Assembly: GCF_020283565.1 (NCBI RefSeq)
Contig: NC_060060.1
Span: 69,797,257 to 69,861,256, forward strand
Length of the DNA: 64,000 bases
Direction of reading: 5' to 3'
Source of the DNA: Trifolium pratense
Taxonomy: Eukaryota > Streptophyta > Magnoliopsida > Fabales > Fabaceae
Shown here: piece by piece, positions 12,616-22,435 of the stretch
How the letters are laid out: every line of letters begins with the position of its first letter
Position numbering within the stretch: the stretch's first letter is position 1
Notes under the pieces: model-generated
The model's input: only the letters and a program-made list of their open reading frames with translations
What the model was told of the DNA's origin: nothing
Databases searched by the model: none
Program-made: the position numbers and the translations under genes

Positions 12616-12749
12616 AATTACACCGACTAGTATTAATTATAACTTCAAGAAAATGAAACACACTTAGGCAAACTAAAAATCACAACAAAGATGAAAAGGA
12701 AAACACACTTAGGCAAATTAAAAAACAAAACGATAACAACACGGTCGCA

Positions 12750-13142
12750 TCACTTAGTTTGCCTATTTGGGTCTTCCGGCCCAACAAGACAAGCAAGGAT
12801 GGCTTCAACTGATCTTGTCAGTGTCGCATCTAGCTCGATAGGCCCCGTGGAGGAGTACTGCTCGAAGATTGAAAACATAGTTTCAACATCATCGTTGTTT
12901 TCAACAGCCATACGAGTGAAAGCAACGCGTTCGTCAGAACCAATTTATGGCTTTCGATACAGGAGATTTGATACCGTTCTATTGTCGTTCGGGTTGTTGA
13001 CGGTGCGATTCAGTTGGTACAGCTGCTGTTTCAGACCTTCGAACGTTTCACCGTCATTGATTCGAAACAAATGCGGTTTTCCATCGCCGAAGTAAACTGC
13101 CGCAAGAGTATATCTCATTCGTTGTGTGAGTGAGACATCCAT
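12750..13142 (-). pseudogene. Small acidic protein gene, possible ubiquitin-like/PB1-like fold, one stop
   Basis: Minus-strand frame from ATG at 13142 to TGA at 12750-12752, interrupted once by TAA (12945-12947) after codon 65. The first part runs MDVSLTQRMRYTLAAVYFGD, then a Phe-Arg-Ile strand and an LKQQLYQL helix. After the stop the frame continues as sensible coding sequence (IGSDERVAFTRMAVENNDD, then VETMFSIFEQYSSTGPIE). The order strand, helix, then a DDVxxMF motif matches the neighbour at 13467-13880, so the two look like diverged paralogs. The pattern is reminiscent of a beta-grasp (ubiquitin/PB1-like) fold, which is inference only. It is convergent with PMD copy B. Not identified with a named family. 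Confidence 0.55.
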
Positions 13143-13466
13143 TTTCCCGTTATTTTTTTCTGTCGAATGTTGAATTCAACAAAACACGTGAATTTAAAGA
13201 TGGGTTTGGTGAACATTATGGCGGTAGGTGAGCGTTAATGAGGTGGATTGGTAGTTAACGGAGTTAGGTGGGCTTAAATGCGGTAGGTGGGTGTTGATTC
13301 GTTTGGCGAGCGTTTAGAAAATTTAGATGGAGCATAAAAAACGTGCAACATAAAAGCATTCATTAATTAAAAAGTCAACATCAACATAACTGAAAAATCA
13401 GCGATAACGTAAACGAAAATGCAACGACAACATAACTGAGAATTCAACAACATGAATAACCAAATT

Positions 13467-13880
13467 TCAGTTTGTAACTACTAAGGTAGCATACAAACGT
13501 GGATACTTCGGATCCACTTCTACCCCATTGAACATGTCGTTCACATCGTCATCATTTTTCAACTCCTTCCACTCGTATTTTCGCGGTTGCTCATCATATC
13601 CACCGACATTATCACTGGCCAGATCGATTGTCGTTTCGTAATACGCAATTTTTTCTATTTTGATTTGTCTGCCGTATTTGAAGCGATACATGACTTCGAT
13701 CTGGCGTTTAAGAGCTTGAATAGTCGTCAAATTGTTCGACAGGTCAACGCAGAACAACTCGTCGTTACCGCGAAACTTAACTGAAAATGCATGAGATGTC
13801 GCCCTATTGTTATTAACAGACCGATTTGAAGCACTCATTTTGCGAAATTGTGAAAACGTGTTTTTCACAACTATACACAT
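13467..13880 (-). CDS. Small protein, possible ubiquitin-like/PB1-like fold, 137 aa
   Basis: An uninterrupted minus-strand frame, with ATG at 13880 and an alternative, perhaps better, start MSASNRSV at 13838 (123 aa). Features in order are a Ser/Asn-rich start, FSVKFRGNDELFCVDL, the helix TTIQALKRQIEVMYRF, IKIEKIAYYET, then KELKNDDDVNDMFNGVEVD and a C-terminal strand YPRLYATLVV. Strand, helix and acidic DDDVNDMF recall PB1/ubiquitin-like folds and the N-terminal part of some MuDR-type transposases. I infer this from pattern only. It lies between the PMD genes and the transposase, inside the same MULE, and has a broken paralog at 12750-13142. Function unknown. Confidence 0.55.
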   Translation of the reverse strand: MCIVVKNTFSQFRKMSASNRSVNNNRATSHAFSVKFRGNDELFCVDLSNNLTTIQALKRQIEVMYRFKYGRQIKIEKIAYYETTIDLASDNVGGYDEQPRKYEWKELKNDDDVNDMFNGVEVDPKYPRLYATLVVTN

Positions 13881-13919
13881 ACGGCGGTTTTATACTACAT
13901 TCAATCTAATTACGGCCAC

Positions 13920-14055
13920 ATAATTTCGTCGGTGTAATTTTAACCACAACTAAATGTCGGTGTAATCTTGACCACAAAAAAAAAATAAAAAAAAATAAAA
14001 ATTGTCGGTCCAATCTCGACCACAAAATGTGTCGGTGTAATCTCAACTATAAATT
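13920..14055. repeat. Short degenerate repeat, GTCGGTGTAATCTCGACCAC type
   Basis: Four to five imperfect copies of a TGTCGGTGTAAT...ACCACAAA unit (roughly 27-40 bp apart) lie just upstream of the small gene at 13467-13880. They may be promoter-proximal repeats. No function is claimed. Confidence 0.55.
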
Positions 14056-14124
14056 ATTTGACGGGTTCGTATCGATTAAGTTATTTATATGATTTTTAAC
14101 AAGTTTTTAGGCATATGCTTACAT

Positions 14125-14480
14125 CTTTTCTACCCCCCAGTTTTCTTTTTATACCCCCAGTAAACAGTTGAAAATTTAAACATATTTCGGTTCGCATTCC
14201 CCGAAGTTTATGAGTTCGGTTAATATTCACCGAAGTTGACTGTCATACCCCCTTATTTCGGTACCAATCTACCGAAAATTTCAGTGGTTCACTGGAATTT
14301 GTAGGATTCGGCAGATGTTTACCGAAATATATAGTTCGGTAACTATTTGCCGGAATAACAGCATACTTCGGTACCAATCTACCGAAAATTTCGGTTGTTC
14401 ACTGGAAATAGGCTGGTTCGGCAGATATTTACCAAAATCTGGGTAAATTCCGGTACCTAGTTACCGAAATATATTTTCAT
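14125..14480. repeat. Internal TIR-like block plus inverted TTCGGTA array
   Basis: 14125-14168 (TTTTCTACCCCCCAGTTTTC, then TTTTTATACCCCC) resembles the inward part of the MULE terminal repeat. It is followed by TTCGGTT...CCGAAG palindromes and two units of the 109-bp-type repeat in the opposite orientation (GGTTCACTGGAA instead of TTCCAGTGAACC). The block lies between the small gene and the transposase-OTU gene, and may be a relic end of a second element fused into this one. Confidence 0.55.
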
Positions 14481-17006
14481 GACAACCAATGATATTGTAA
14501 CTCACGACCTTCCATGGAATGACATCCACGCGAAATCCATTGTTCATCCAGACACATTCATATTGGAAAAGAAATTCATACAAGTATACAACATTAAAAT
14601 TATTTCAAACACCAATATCATTATATCGACACAAACAATTAAACAACACCAAATCACTCCAATATGTTTCATAACAAAATGGATGTCATTACATCTCGAA
14701 TCATTTCATTACAAAATGGATGTTCGTTACATCAAAATATATAACAACATAAAATACATCAAAATAGGCCAAATGATCAGTCAATCACCAACGGAGTTTC
14801 TCTACTGCCTGCACCAACTGTTTTGACGATGACAACGTTCTCGGTGCTCATCATCTCCTCGAACTTATGCTGCGCAGATGTGAATGAAGCTTCTCAGCCC
14901 AAACTTTGTTTAGCACAATATTGCTTCCACGATTTGTTTGATTTGGGTATCGGACACCCAACTTTAAGCTTTACCAAAACATAGTGATCCGGTAACGCGC
15001 CAAGGCAAATAACCCTTGAAGACGGGTTTGGTGACGGAATGGAACGCAATGGGAAAAAAGTTTCACAAGGGCCGTTTTGAAGTATGGAGAGCTGAACAAC
15101 TACTCTATCCAATATGGTGGCCACGATATGTCCCATATCCGGCAACGTGAACCATTTATCCATCGGTGCAACACTATTCCTAATACTAGTACGTTGTCTC
15201 GTCCTCGGGGGTGGGAGTAGTGCATCACAGATATATTGGTAACGCTCCTCGCAACCAAATATAGCAACATACATATCCTTATTCAATCGCAACTCCCTGC
15301 TCATGTTGCACCGTATCAGTTCAAAATCATCTTCGTTGCCTCTCTGAGCCAATGCAACGGCACGGTAACCACAATAGCCGTCGCCGTCCACGTTGATGAT
15401 ATCTTCAATGAAGGGATGCATGAATTTTGGCATGTGGTTAATTCCAAAAATTTGAGATGATGAGGTTAGTGGCAATGGGTTGGACACAGTGAGCGGAGCT
15501 TCAGACACCGTAGGCATAGGGTTTTATGCGGTAGGTTGTGATGATGATGGCCTTGAGTGGGACGGAATTGACGGAGACGGCTTTGACGATTGCGACGCTT
15601 GTGTCTCCGTGAAATATTCTTCAACATGCTCCCATCGAGACTTATCTCTGCTGGTGGATGTTGTTCCACGGACCACCTTTTTCTTTTTAGCCCCTTTTGA
15701 TTTTACATTTGTGGTCGGAGGCTCCACATCGGTGGTTGTAGGATACGCAATCTTGCGGAGTTGATCTCGGATCTCATTTTTCATGCTTACATCAGCTGTC
15801 CTCAATCGTTCCTAAAACAAACAAAAAAAAAATATGCCTTTAAAAATTAAAAACCAACGCATAATGATCGTAAAATCGTAAAATAAGTGTATTATGCCTT
15901 TAATAAACACGCACCTGAATTGCTTGCCACTCTGCCGTGCACGCATAATCGTCCTCGACGTCGCCACCAACTTCTTCATCTTGGAAACAAATTATCTTCC
16001 AATGTTTGTAAACCTCATCGAGTCTAATAGGCCTATTGTGGTGCAGTTTCTTGGCAATCAAACACGCACATGGCAGCCCGTAGTTAGTCCTCATCAGACA
16101 ACCACACTTCATGCTATCCATACCAGTAAACTCGACTCTTTTTGATTCAGTGTGGATGTATCTCATTGCACGTCTAGAGACTTTAAACATCAAAGTCGAG
16201 TAAAGTGTTTTCTTTCGGTATGTGTGTCCATACACAGACATGCTCTGGCCAAATTCAGTTTGCACTTGGGTGAATTGATTGCCTAACATTCTGTGCATCG
16301 ATTCCCAACCCTTCACCAAATCACCGAGACCGTCGGTCAAGTAACCTTTCAAAACACTGTGTGCGCTTTCGGCTCTATTTGTCGTATGGTTGCCCATGTG
16401 CATATACTTGTCCACCCATGCACTCACGAGCTTCTCTTTGTCGGTGTCCAAAATTGTCTCTTCAACGTACCGAACAAATTTTGGCCACCTCTCACATAAC
16501 TTCCTAAAAGCCATAACATTTTCAGTATACTCGGCCTCAGTAGATGAATCTAACACATCCTCGAACGCCAAACAGACTTTTTCCCTCATGTCCGCCGCCT
16601 TGACCTTTTCCCCATCCCTCACCTTGACCAGCTCGGCTGCCTTGGTCCTCACATTCTTCTTAACATGGAACCGACAAACCAACGCCGCCGCTTCTGGAAA
16701 CACAGCCGGAATAGCATTCATCAAAGCTAAATCTCGATCCGTCAAGATAACCTTCGGCAAATTTGTCTCACGCCTTAACAAACAACGTAGTTGTTGCAGA
16801 GCCCATATAAAGTTGTCTTCCTTTTCGTTACTGAGCCAGGCAAAAGCAACGTTGAATGTCTTCTCGGTCGAAGTGAATCCGACTATCTCAAACAGCGGCA
16901 TTTTGTACTTGCTGGTTTTGTATGTGGAGTCCATCATCAGCACAGTATGAAAAGAGTTCAATAAAGTTATGGACCTCGGATGTGCAAAGAATATATCTTG
17001 AAGATG

Positions 17007-19251
17007 TTCTATGTAACACCCAAACCCATTAATGCCTTTATTATGGCTTAAAAATTTCTTTTCTCAAAAACGACGCAGCGGATAAAATAAAGTTCTAGAC
17101 TTAAATCAATTGATTGATAAATTGTTGGTTCGAGATATTACACTCCTCTTTACGAAAATAATACTAAGTTAATTAATTAGTAAAACTCGTTTTATACAAA
17201 ATAAATCTTCTTTATAAAGATACATTTTCCAAAGTAAATACAAATAGTCATGAAGACTCTATATACTAAATACAACCCTTTCCCGTGTCACAATCAGAGC
17301 AGGCTTCATCGACGACTCGACATCGATAACCACAAAACCTGTGAATCTGGACCCCCAACGGTCCAGCACATAACACATAAAAGAGAGTTAGATAACATAC
17401 TCAAAAATATACAAGTGTAAGTAAATTATACTTAAACACTTCATCAACATTCATGCATATTCATATATCATGCATTTACTTCATTAATCTCATTTAATTA
17501 TAAACTACGAAAAGTTATAACCAAATATCAATCATAATTTACAAGATATTGAAGTCAATTACATTTAAAATCATCGGATAATCAACACATACATCAAGTC
17601 TAACACGCATAGACAATTATCACAAATTCCAAACAAATGTGTCACATATCAAATATCAAATAATGTACACAAATCCTAATGCAATCTAATGCCACAATCT
17701 TCATGCTATGTCCCCTAGACATATCTAATGCATGTGGTACCATCTTCTTTATTAGAGTATCTCACCTCTAATATCCTTTTTTATCGGATAAATATAATCT
17801 GATATCCTTCTTTATTGGAATATCCAATATCACATATATTCATGAATGCATGTATGTATTTCATGAATTCACTCACAATCATTTTAATTAGCATTAAGCT
17901 CTTCCTTTACTAATGTGGAACACTATCCAACATTACTTCTTTATTAAGATAACACTATACCTTAATATCCTTCTTTATTAGAATAACATACTCTAATATC
18001 CTTCTTTATTAAGTTGATTAACACCTTAATATACTTCTTTGATATTTAAACAAACATCATCAACAATTATCAACACATACAATGCATTTACTCACATTTT
18101 TAACACAATACTAATAATATAAGTAAAGTGTATTAAGCATGCATTTTATCATAAAACAAACTCCGGAATCGGAATCTACGCGAAAAATTGAGTAAAATAG
18201 GTTCCGGTTGCATAAACCGTCAATAGGTCAAAAGTCAACGGTCAACCCAAAAGTCAACAGTCAACACAGTTCAAGTTGAACTACGCTGGGGGCGTGAAAG
18301 GTTCACGCTGCGCGTGACACAAGGCTACGCCGCGCGTGGAAATGATCACGCTGCGCGTGATAAGAATCATGCTACCCGAGACGACCAGCAACATTTCCAA
18401 AAGGATCACGCTGCGCGTGATGGGGATCACGCTGCGCGTGAGTGCTGAGGAACAGTCACGCTGGGGGCGTGATAGATCTGATGTTCTTCATGTTCATACG
18501 AAAAATGGTCCAAAACTCACTTATTTGGCCCAAAAACCCCATTTTACATGTTATAAAACCCAAATATGTTTGTTTTCATGTCTACTACACATACATAAAC
18601 ATAAAATAACATATTGATTCACAGATCTACTTCAACACATGCCATAAAGTAAGAGATTTATGTATTTTACCCAAAACTCACCAAAACACAAAGTTCTTAG
18701 ATCAAACATCTACAATTTATGTTTTTACTTGTTAAATTCGTTCATACATCATACCAAGAGTATATCAAACATGTTATGAACATAATAATCGATTTCCTTT
18801 AAGAAAATCCATCCAAAACTAAAACGAAAATGGGGTGGAGGAAGTTCGGGTGAGGAGAAATCAACATTCTCCCCTTTCTCGAGTCACCCACGAATATGAA
18901 ATCTACTCTCTTACCTTAGATCCGACGAAAGCTCAACGATTGCTCTTGATCTCTCTTGCTCAAGCTTGCCCTAGCTCTCCTCTTCTCTTCCTTCTCTCTA
19001 TCTTTCTCAAGAACAAAGAAAAAAAGTGACTTTCTCTCTCTAATGGGCTTAAATAGCGCCCCTTCCATAAGTCCAAGGCCCATTGGGCCTAAAGACCACT
19101 AACACGTCCAACTCGCGATAACTCTCACTAACTCGCGCGTTAACTAAAACTCTCGATAAATAACTTAAAGTTACTATCTTACTTAAAAACCACGTCACCA
19201 AATAATTAAACACTTACATAGTGAATAATAAATTTGGGTCGTTACATTCTA
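17007..19251 (-). mobile_element. Solo LTR (2,235 bp) inserted in the MULE transposase
   Basis: The insert 17012-19246 begins TGTAACACCC and ends GTTACA (TG...CA). It is flanked by the 5-bp duplication TTCTA (17007-17011, 19247-19251). These are LTR-retroelement boundaries. No primer-binding site, coding region or second LTR is present, so a solo LTR is the simplest reading. The inner sequence has GTCAAC-rich text (18229-18262), repeated TAATATCCTTCTTTATTAG-like words (17750-18040), GC-rich hairpins (18280-18480) and, on the minus strand, a possible TATA (CTATTTAAG near 19050), which suggests minus orientation. Termini of the TGTAACACCC type are common in Ty3-like plant elements. Confidence 0.8.
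18280..18480. repeat. Cluster of GC-rich hairpins, TCACGCTGCGCGTGA type
   Basis: Six to eight copies or variants of TCACGC-TGC-GCGTGA, plus CACGCTGGGGGCGTGA forms, occur within 200 bp of otherwise AT-rich LTR sequence. The arms TCACGC and GCGTGA pair around a 3-base loop. Confidence 0.75.
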
Positions 19252-20159
19252 CTCCATTTTCAACAACCGTCCGATACTTGTAGTAGTACTTGTTATCATC
19301 AAGCTTCTTGCATAAGTGTTGCATCTCAGTCATGGACGCCCTCATTTTAACTTTGTACCTATGACGAGCGTTGTACACTTGCTTTGCAGAGGTCTTGTTT
19401 TCCGGATCTCTCTCCTTTAATGTGGACAATATGTTTTTTGGAGCCACCGCATTCCTTGTCATCTCGTCCATAAAATCCTTCTCTTGCGGTTTCAAACGCC
19501 CCGCCACGAGATGCCCTTCAAGCCCTTTGTCCAACTCGTGGTTATGCATACCGTTGACAACAGTCAAACGCCATAGTTTTGTTGCCTTGTTGTAATACCC
19601 ACGGAGTCGGAAAGGACATTCGCATTTTCTTGTTCCGGAGGTATCGGATTTCAACTTCTTCTTGGCTGGAACATACTTCCCACTACGTTCACACTCTAAC
19701 ACCAATTGAGCCTTTCTCTTCTCGCCCGAATCGGATCGCCTAACTATAATTGCGAACCTTAAACTTTGCGACACGCTTCGAGCCCATTTGATCAACTCAT
19801 CTCTGTCGTTCTCTTCCCTATCAGTCGCAAAATGAGACGATGTGTCAATTTCTATCGGCTGCGGCACATTAGGAGGACTTCTTGGTTGACCAGATGGAAC
19901 AATGGCCGTTGCAAAAAGGTCAAGCACAACAGGTCGCCTAACTTCGTTAATTTCGCCTTCCGTAACTACAGCATACGCAAATGAAAAAACAATCAATCAA
20001 CCACACATAATATTTACAATCCTATTACAACACTAATTAAACACATAGGACACTATGAAGTCAATATGAAGCCAAAATAAAGCCAAGTCAATATGAAGTA
20101 CAGTTTATAAGTCAATATGAAGTCAAGTCAAGCCAAGCCTAAGCCTAACGCAGAGGATC

Positions 20160-20540
20160 AACATTTCGGTTCGTATAAACCGAAGGTCACATAACTTGAC
20201 TTCGGTTTATATTCCCCGAAGGGTTACTGTCAGAACACCTGCGAAAAACAGAGCCTATGATAGCAAGAAAAAACGAATTTAAATCGGTGGTTACCTGAGT
20301 TTTGTGCTTTGGTGCGTGTTGAATCCATTAGATGATGCTTCAATCTTGATTTCAAGCCTCAAATGCGTCAAAAATCGTTCTTCTTTCCGTAACTTTTTTG
20401 AAATTTCGTTTTGTGTAGAATAAGAAGTGACAGCAGAGTATTTATATATAGAAACACTTCGGTTAACGTTAACCGAAGTCTTTCAGCGATCGGGTTATAT
20501 TAACCGAAGTCCTAGGCCTGCGGTTTCTAAAAACCGAAGT
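20160..20540. repeat. Right subterminal TTCGG/CCGAA palindromes and transposase promoter region
   Basis: Units such as TTCGGTTCGTATAAACCGAA, CTTCGGTTAACGTTAACCGA and GCGGTTTCTAAAAACCGAAG flank the first exon of the transposase gene (start at 20328). They mirror the cluster at 5860-6012. The transposase promoter must lie in this block, so binding of transposase here could feed back on its own expression (inference). Confidence 0.65.
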
Positions 20541-20562
20541 CGTTTGGCAAAAAAATTTTATA

Positions 20563-20629
20563 CCGCAAGGGGCAAAATAGGATTTTCGGGGGGTATAAAA
20601 GAATTGGGGGGGTCGGGAGAGAAAACTTC
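20563..20629 (-). repeat. Right terminal inverted repeat of the giant MULE
   Basis: The reverse complement starts GAAGTTTTCTCTCCCGACCC, then CCCCAATTCTTTTATACCCC, matching 5784-5850. The 9-bp duplication follows immediately at 20630-20638. Confidence 0.85.
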
Positions 20630-20638
20630 ATGTTTAAC

Positions 20639-21258
20639 GTCTATATTGGTGTGCAACCGTAAATATTCATTATATGACAAAGATGAATATTAACTTTGTT
20701 GATTCGTAAATCAATCAACTTTTATTAAGAAATCAACTAATGTTTTTAACAAAAATATAATCAGTATTAGGGATATTAGTATTCCTCGTTAAAATCAGCA
20801 TCGATGTGACTCATTGTATATGTTTGATTTAATATCTGATATTCATTTTAATGTAATAAACCAAATTTTCAATACTGTTAAAAAAGAATACTTATTCAAG
20901 TTCACTCAGATTAAATACATAGACTCTTTCCAACTAACAGTTTAAAACCAAAAGCAAGATACTGTTTATAGAACAAATCTGCAACTTTAAATAAGAAGTA
21001 AGAACAATCTATCGGCTTTTCAAGACAAAAAAAAGAGTCTAAATATTTTAGACATTGCCTACAACATACAACTTGTAGAGTACATATTTGCTACGTACTT
21101 TACAATGTGCAACAAACATTTTCTAATCTTTCCCAATATTAATTTGCTCATGTTAACAAAATTACAATGGCCTTAAAAGCGTGAAACGTCATGCTAAATG
21201 CAAATCATTAAATTAAATAAGCAAATAAAATTTAAAGCTTAATCCTCTAAAACAATTA
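20639..21258. other. Intergenic stretch, no gene seen
   Basis: AT-rich DNA between the giant MULE and the next inverted-repeat element. I find no coding, RNA or repeat signal of note. Confidence 0.45.
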
Positions 21259-22180
21259 GGGCTCGTTTGGTGCGCATGACAGGATATGATATAAAACAGG
21301 ATAAGGATATAGGATACGATACCAACAAGATAACAGTTATCTTCAGTTATCTTATCTTGTGTTTGGTGCACACAGGATAACAAACATGATAACTATTATA
21401 TCATGTTTTTAATACATACTTGCTCATAATAATATGATAAGATATATAAAATATTTAAATGAAAAAATTACCCTTGTAAATCAATTGTTATTTTTTTAAA
21501 AATTATTTTGTAATACTTTGAATTTTTTAAATAAAAAATATAAATAAGTAATCAAATAAATTTATATAGTTTTAAATAAAAAACATGAAAAAATAATAAA
21601 GTTTAATTTTTTATATGAATCATGATCAAATAAATAACCCAATAATATATACATATTAGATAAGCTAAATAAATATATGATATATCTCATACGTAAATAA
21701 TAAAAATATCATTGCAAAATAATTATATTTAATTTCTTATAAAATTTAAATTAATATCCATATTTTACAATTTTTTAATAATTAGTTTACTTTAAAATAT
21801 TGTAATTTTAGTATAATTTTGATTTTTAGATTATGTAAATTACAAAATTACCTTGTGAGAAAATCACATGTATATTTAAAAATTAATTATTTTATTATTA
21901 ATTTACTATTAAATTATTTTATTATTTATATTTTATTAATTTTCATTTTTTTTATTTTAAAATATATTTTATAGAATAAATCAGTAAAAAAAATATTTTA
22001 TCTTATCCTGCTGGTAACCCAGCTTAAATTCAGGATAAAAATTTTAACTAGAGAGACAAGATAGGATAAGCTACAGGATTAACTTATTATACACTGATGT
22101 GTATCACCAAACACTGGACTGAAACAGGATATGATACAGTTATCATATTCTGTCTCTTATCCTGTGCACCAAATGGGCTC
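21259..22180. mobile_element. Inverted-repeat DNA element, hAT- or PIF-like, about 920 bp
   Basis: The left end GGGCTCGTTTGGTGCGCATG and the reverse complement of the right end, GAGCCCATTTGGTGCACAGG, are related. Repeated AGGATA/TATCCT words (ACAGGATATGATA and similar) follow on both sides. The middle is almost pure AT. Ends of the form GGGC..GTTTGGTGCAC are common in plant hAT and Harbinger-type MITEs. I could not fix a clean target duplication, so the superfamily stays open. No coding capacity. Confidence 0.65.
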
Positions 22181-22435
22181 TTGTATATAAAAACTCTATA
22201 GAACATAACAATGAGTACTTATTTCTTAATCAATAGGCAATTATTAATCATTTCTTAGAAATACAAAATTTGGCTGCATTATATCACTATCAAAGAATAT
22301 TGAATTTAAGTTAGAACCTGATGATGAAAACGTTTGCTCGTGAGTCGTGACGACTATATCATGTATGCTGAATAAATTGATGTTACAAAATTTAATTGAG
22401 GAAAAACACCTCATTCCTTTGGCTTTTTGTCCTCT

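Larger units (their letters stand above)
14777..20328 (-). pseudogene. FAR1-type MULE transposase fused to an OTU cysteine protease (disrupted)
   Basis: Minus-strand gene. Exon 1 is 20328-20295 (MDSTRTKAQNS). Exon 2 is 19965-15915, interrupted by the solo LTR at 17012-19246. Exon 3 is 15811-14777. Without the LTR and one target repeat the frame is continuous (GVE then HLQDIFF), about 960 residues. Domains in order: FAR1-type zinc/WRKY-like DNA-binding domain (KCECPFRLRGYY...HNHEL); MULE catalytic domain with MMDSTYKTSKYK, ILTDRDLALMNA, the CRFH motif and NRAESAHSVLK; SWIM zinc finger (CGCLMRTNYGLPCAC); a Lys/Ser/Pro-rich linker; then an OTU-like domain with GDGYCGYRAVA (catalytic Asp/Cys) and LPDHYVLVKL (catalytic His). 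TAA at 15524-15526 separates transposase and OTU parts, and TGA at 14894-14896 precedes the last 38 codons. The transposase would bind the element ends and cut DNA. The OTU part would be expected to remove ubiquitin. Three lesions make it a pseudogene now. Confidence 0.85.
5775..20638. mobile_element. Giant 14.85-kb Mutator-like element carrying PMD, OTU and transposase genes
   Basis: The element proper is 5784-20629. It is bounded by a perfect 9-bp target duplication ATGTTTAAC (5775-5783 and 20630-20638). Both ends begin GAAGTTTTCTCTCCCGACCC and continue as related inverted repeats for roughly 55-75 bp. Inside are two plus-strand PMD genes (6549-8699 broken, 9838-12093 intact), two small minus-strand genes (12750-13142 broken, 13467-13880) and a minus-strand FAR1/MULE transposase-OTU gene (14777-20328). 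A solo LTR is nested at 17012-19246. Palindromic TTCGGTA arrays occur near both ends and between genes. Such a size with several intron-containing passengers is large for a MULE. The intact duplication shows the whole block moved as one unit. At present it is probably non-autonomous. Confidence 0.9.

Noticed and set aside
12691..13095. 134-codon plus-strand frame
   Set aside because: Antisense to the small minus-strand gene at 12750-13142, whose paralog at 13467-13880 supports the minus strand.
16390..16950. 186-codon plus-strand frame
   Set aside because: Antisense to the MULE catalytic domain, which has clear motifs on the minus strand.
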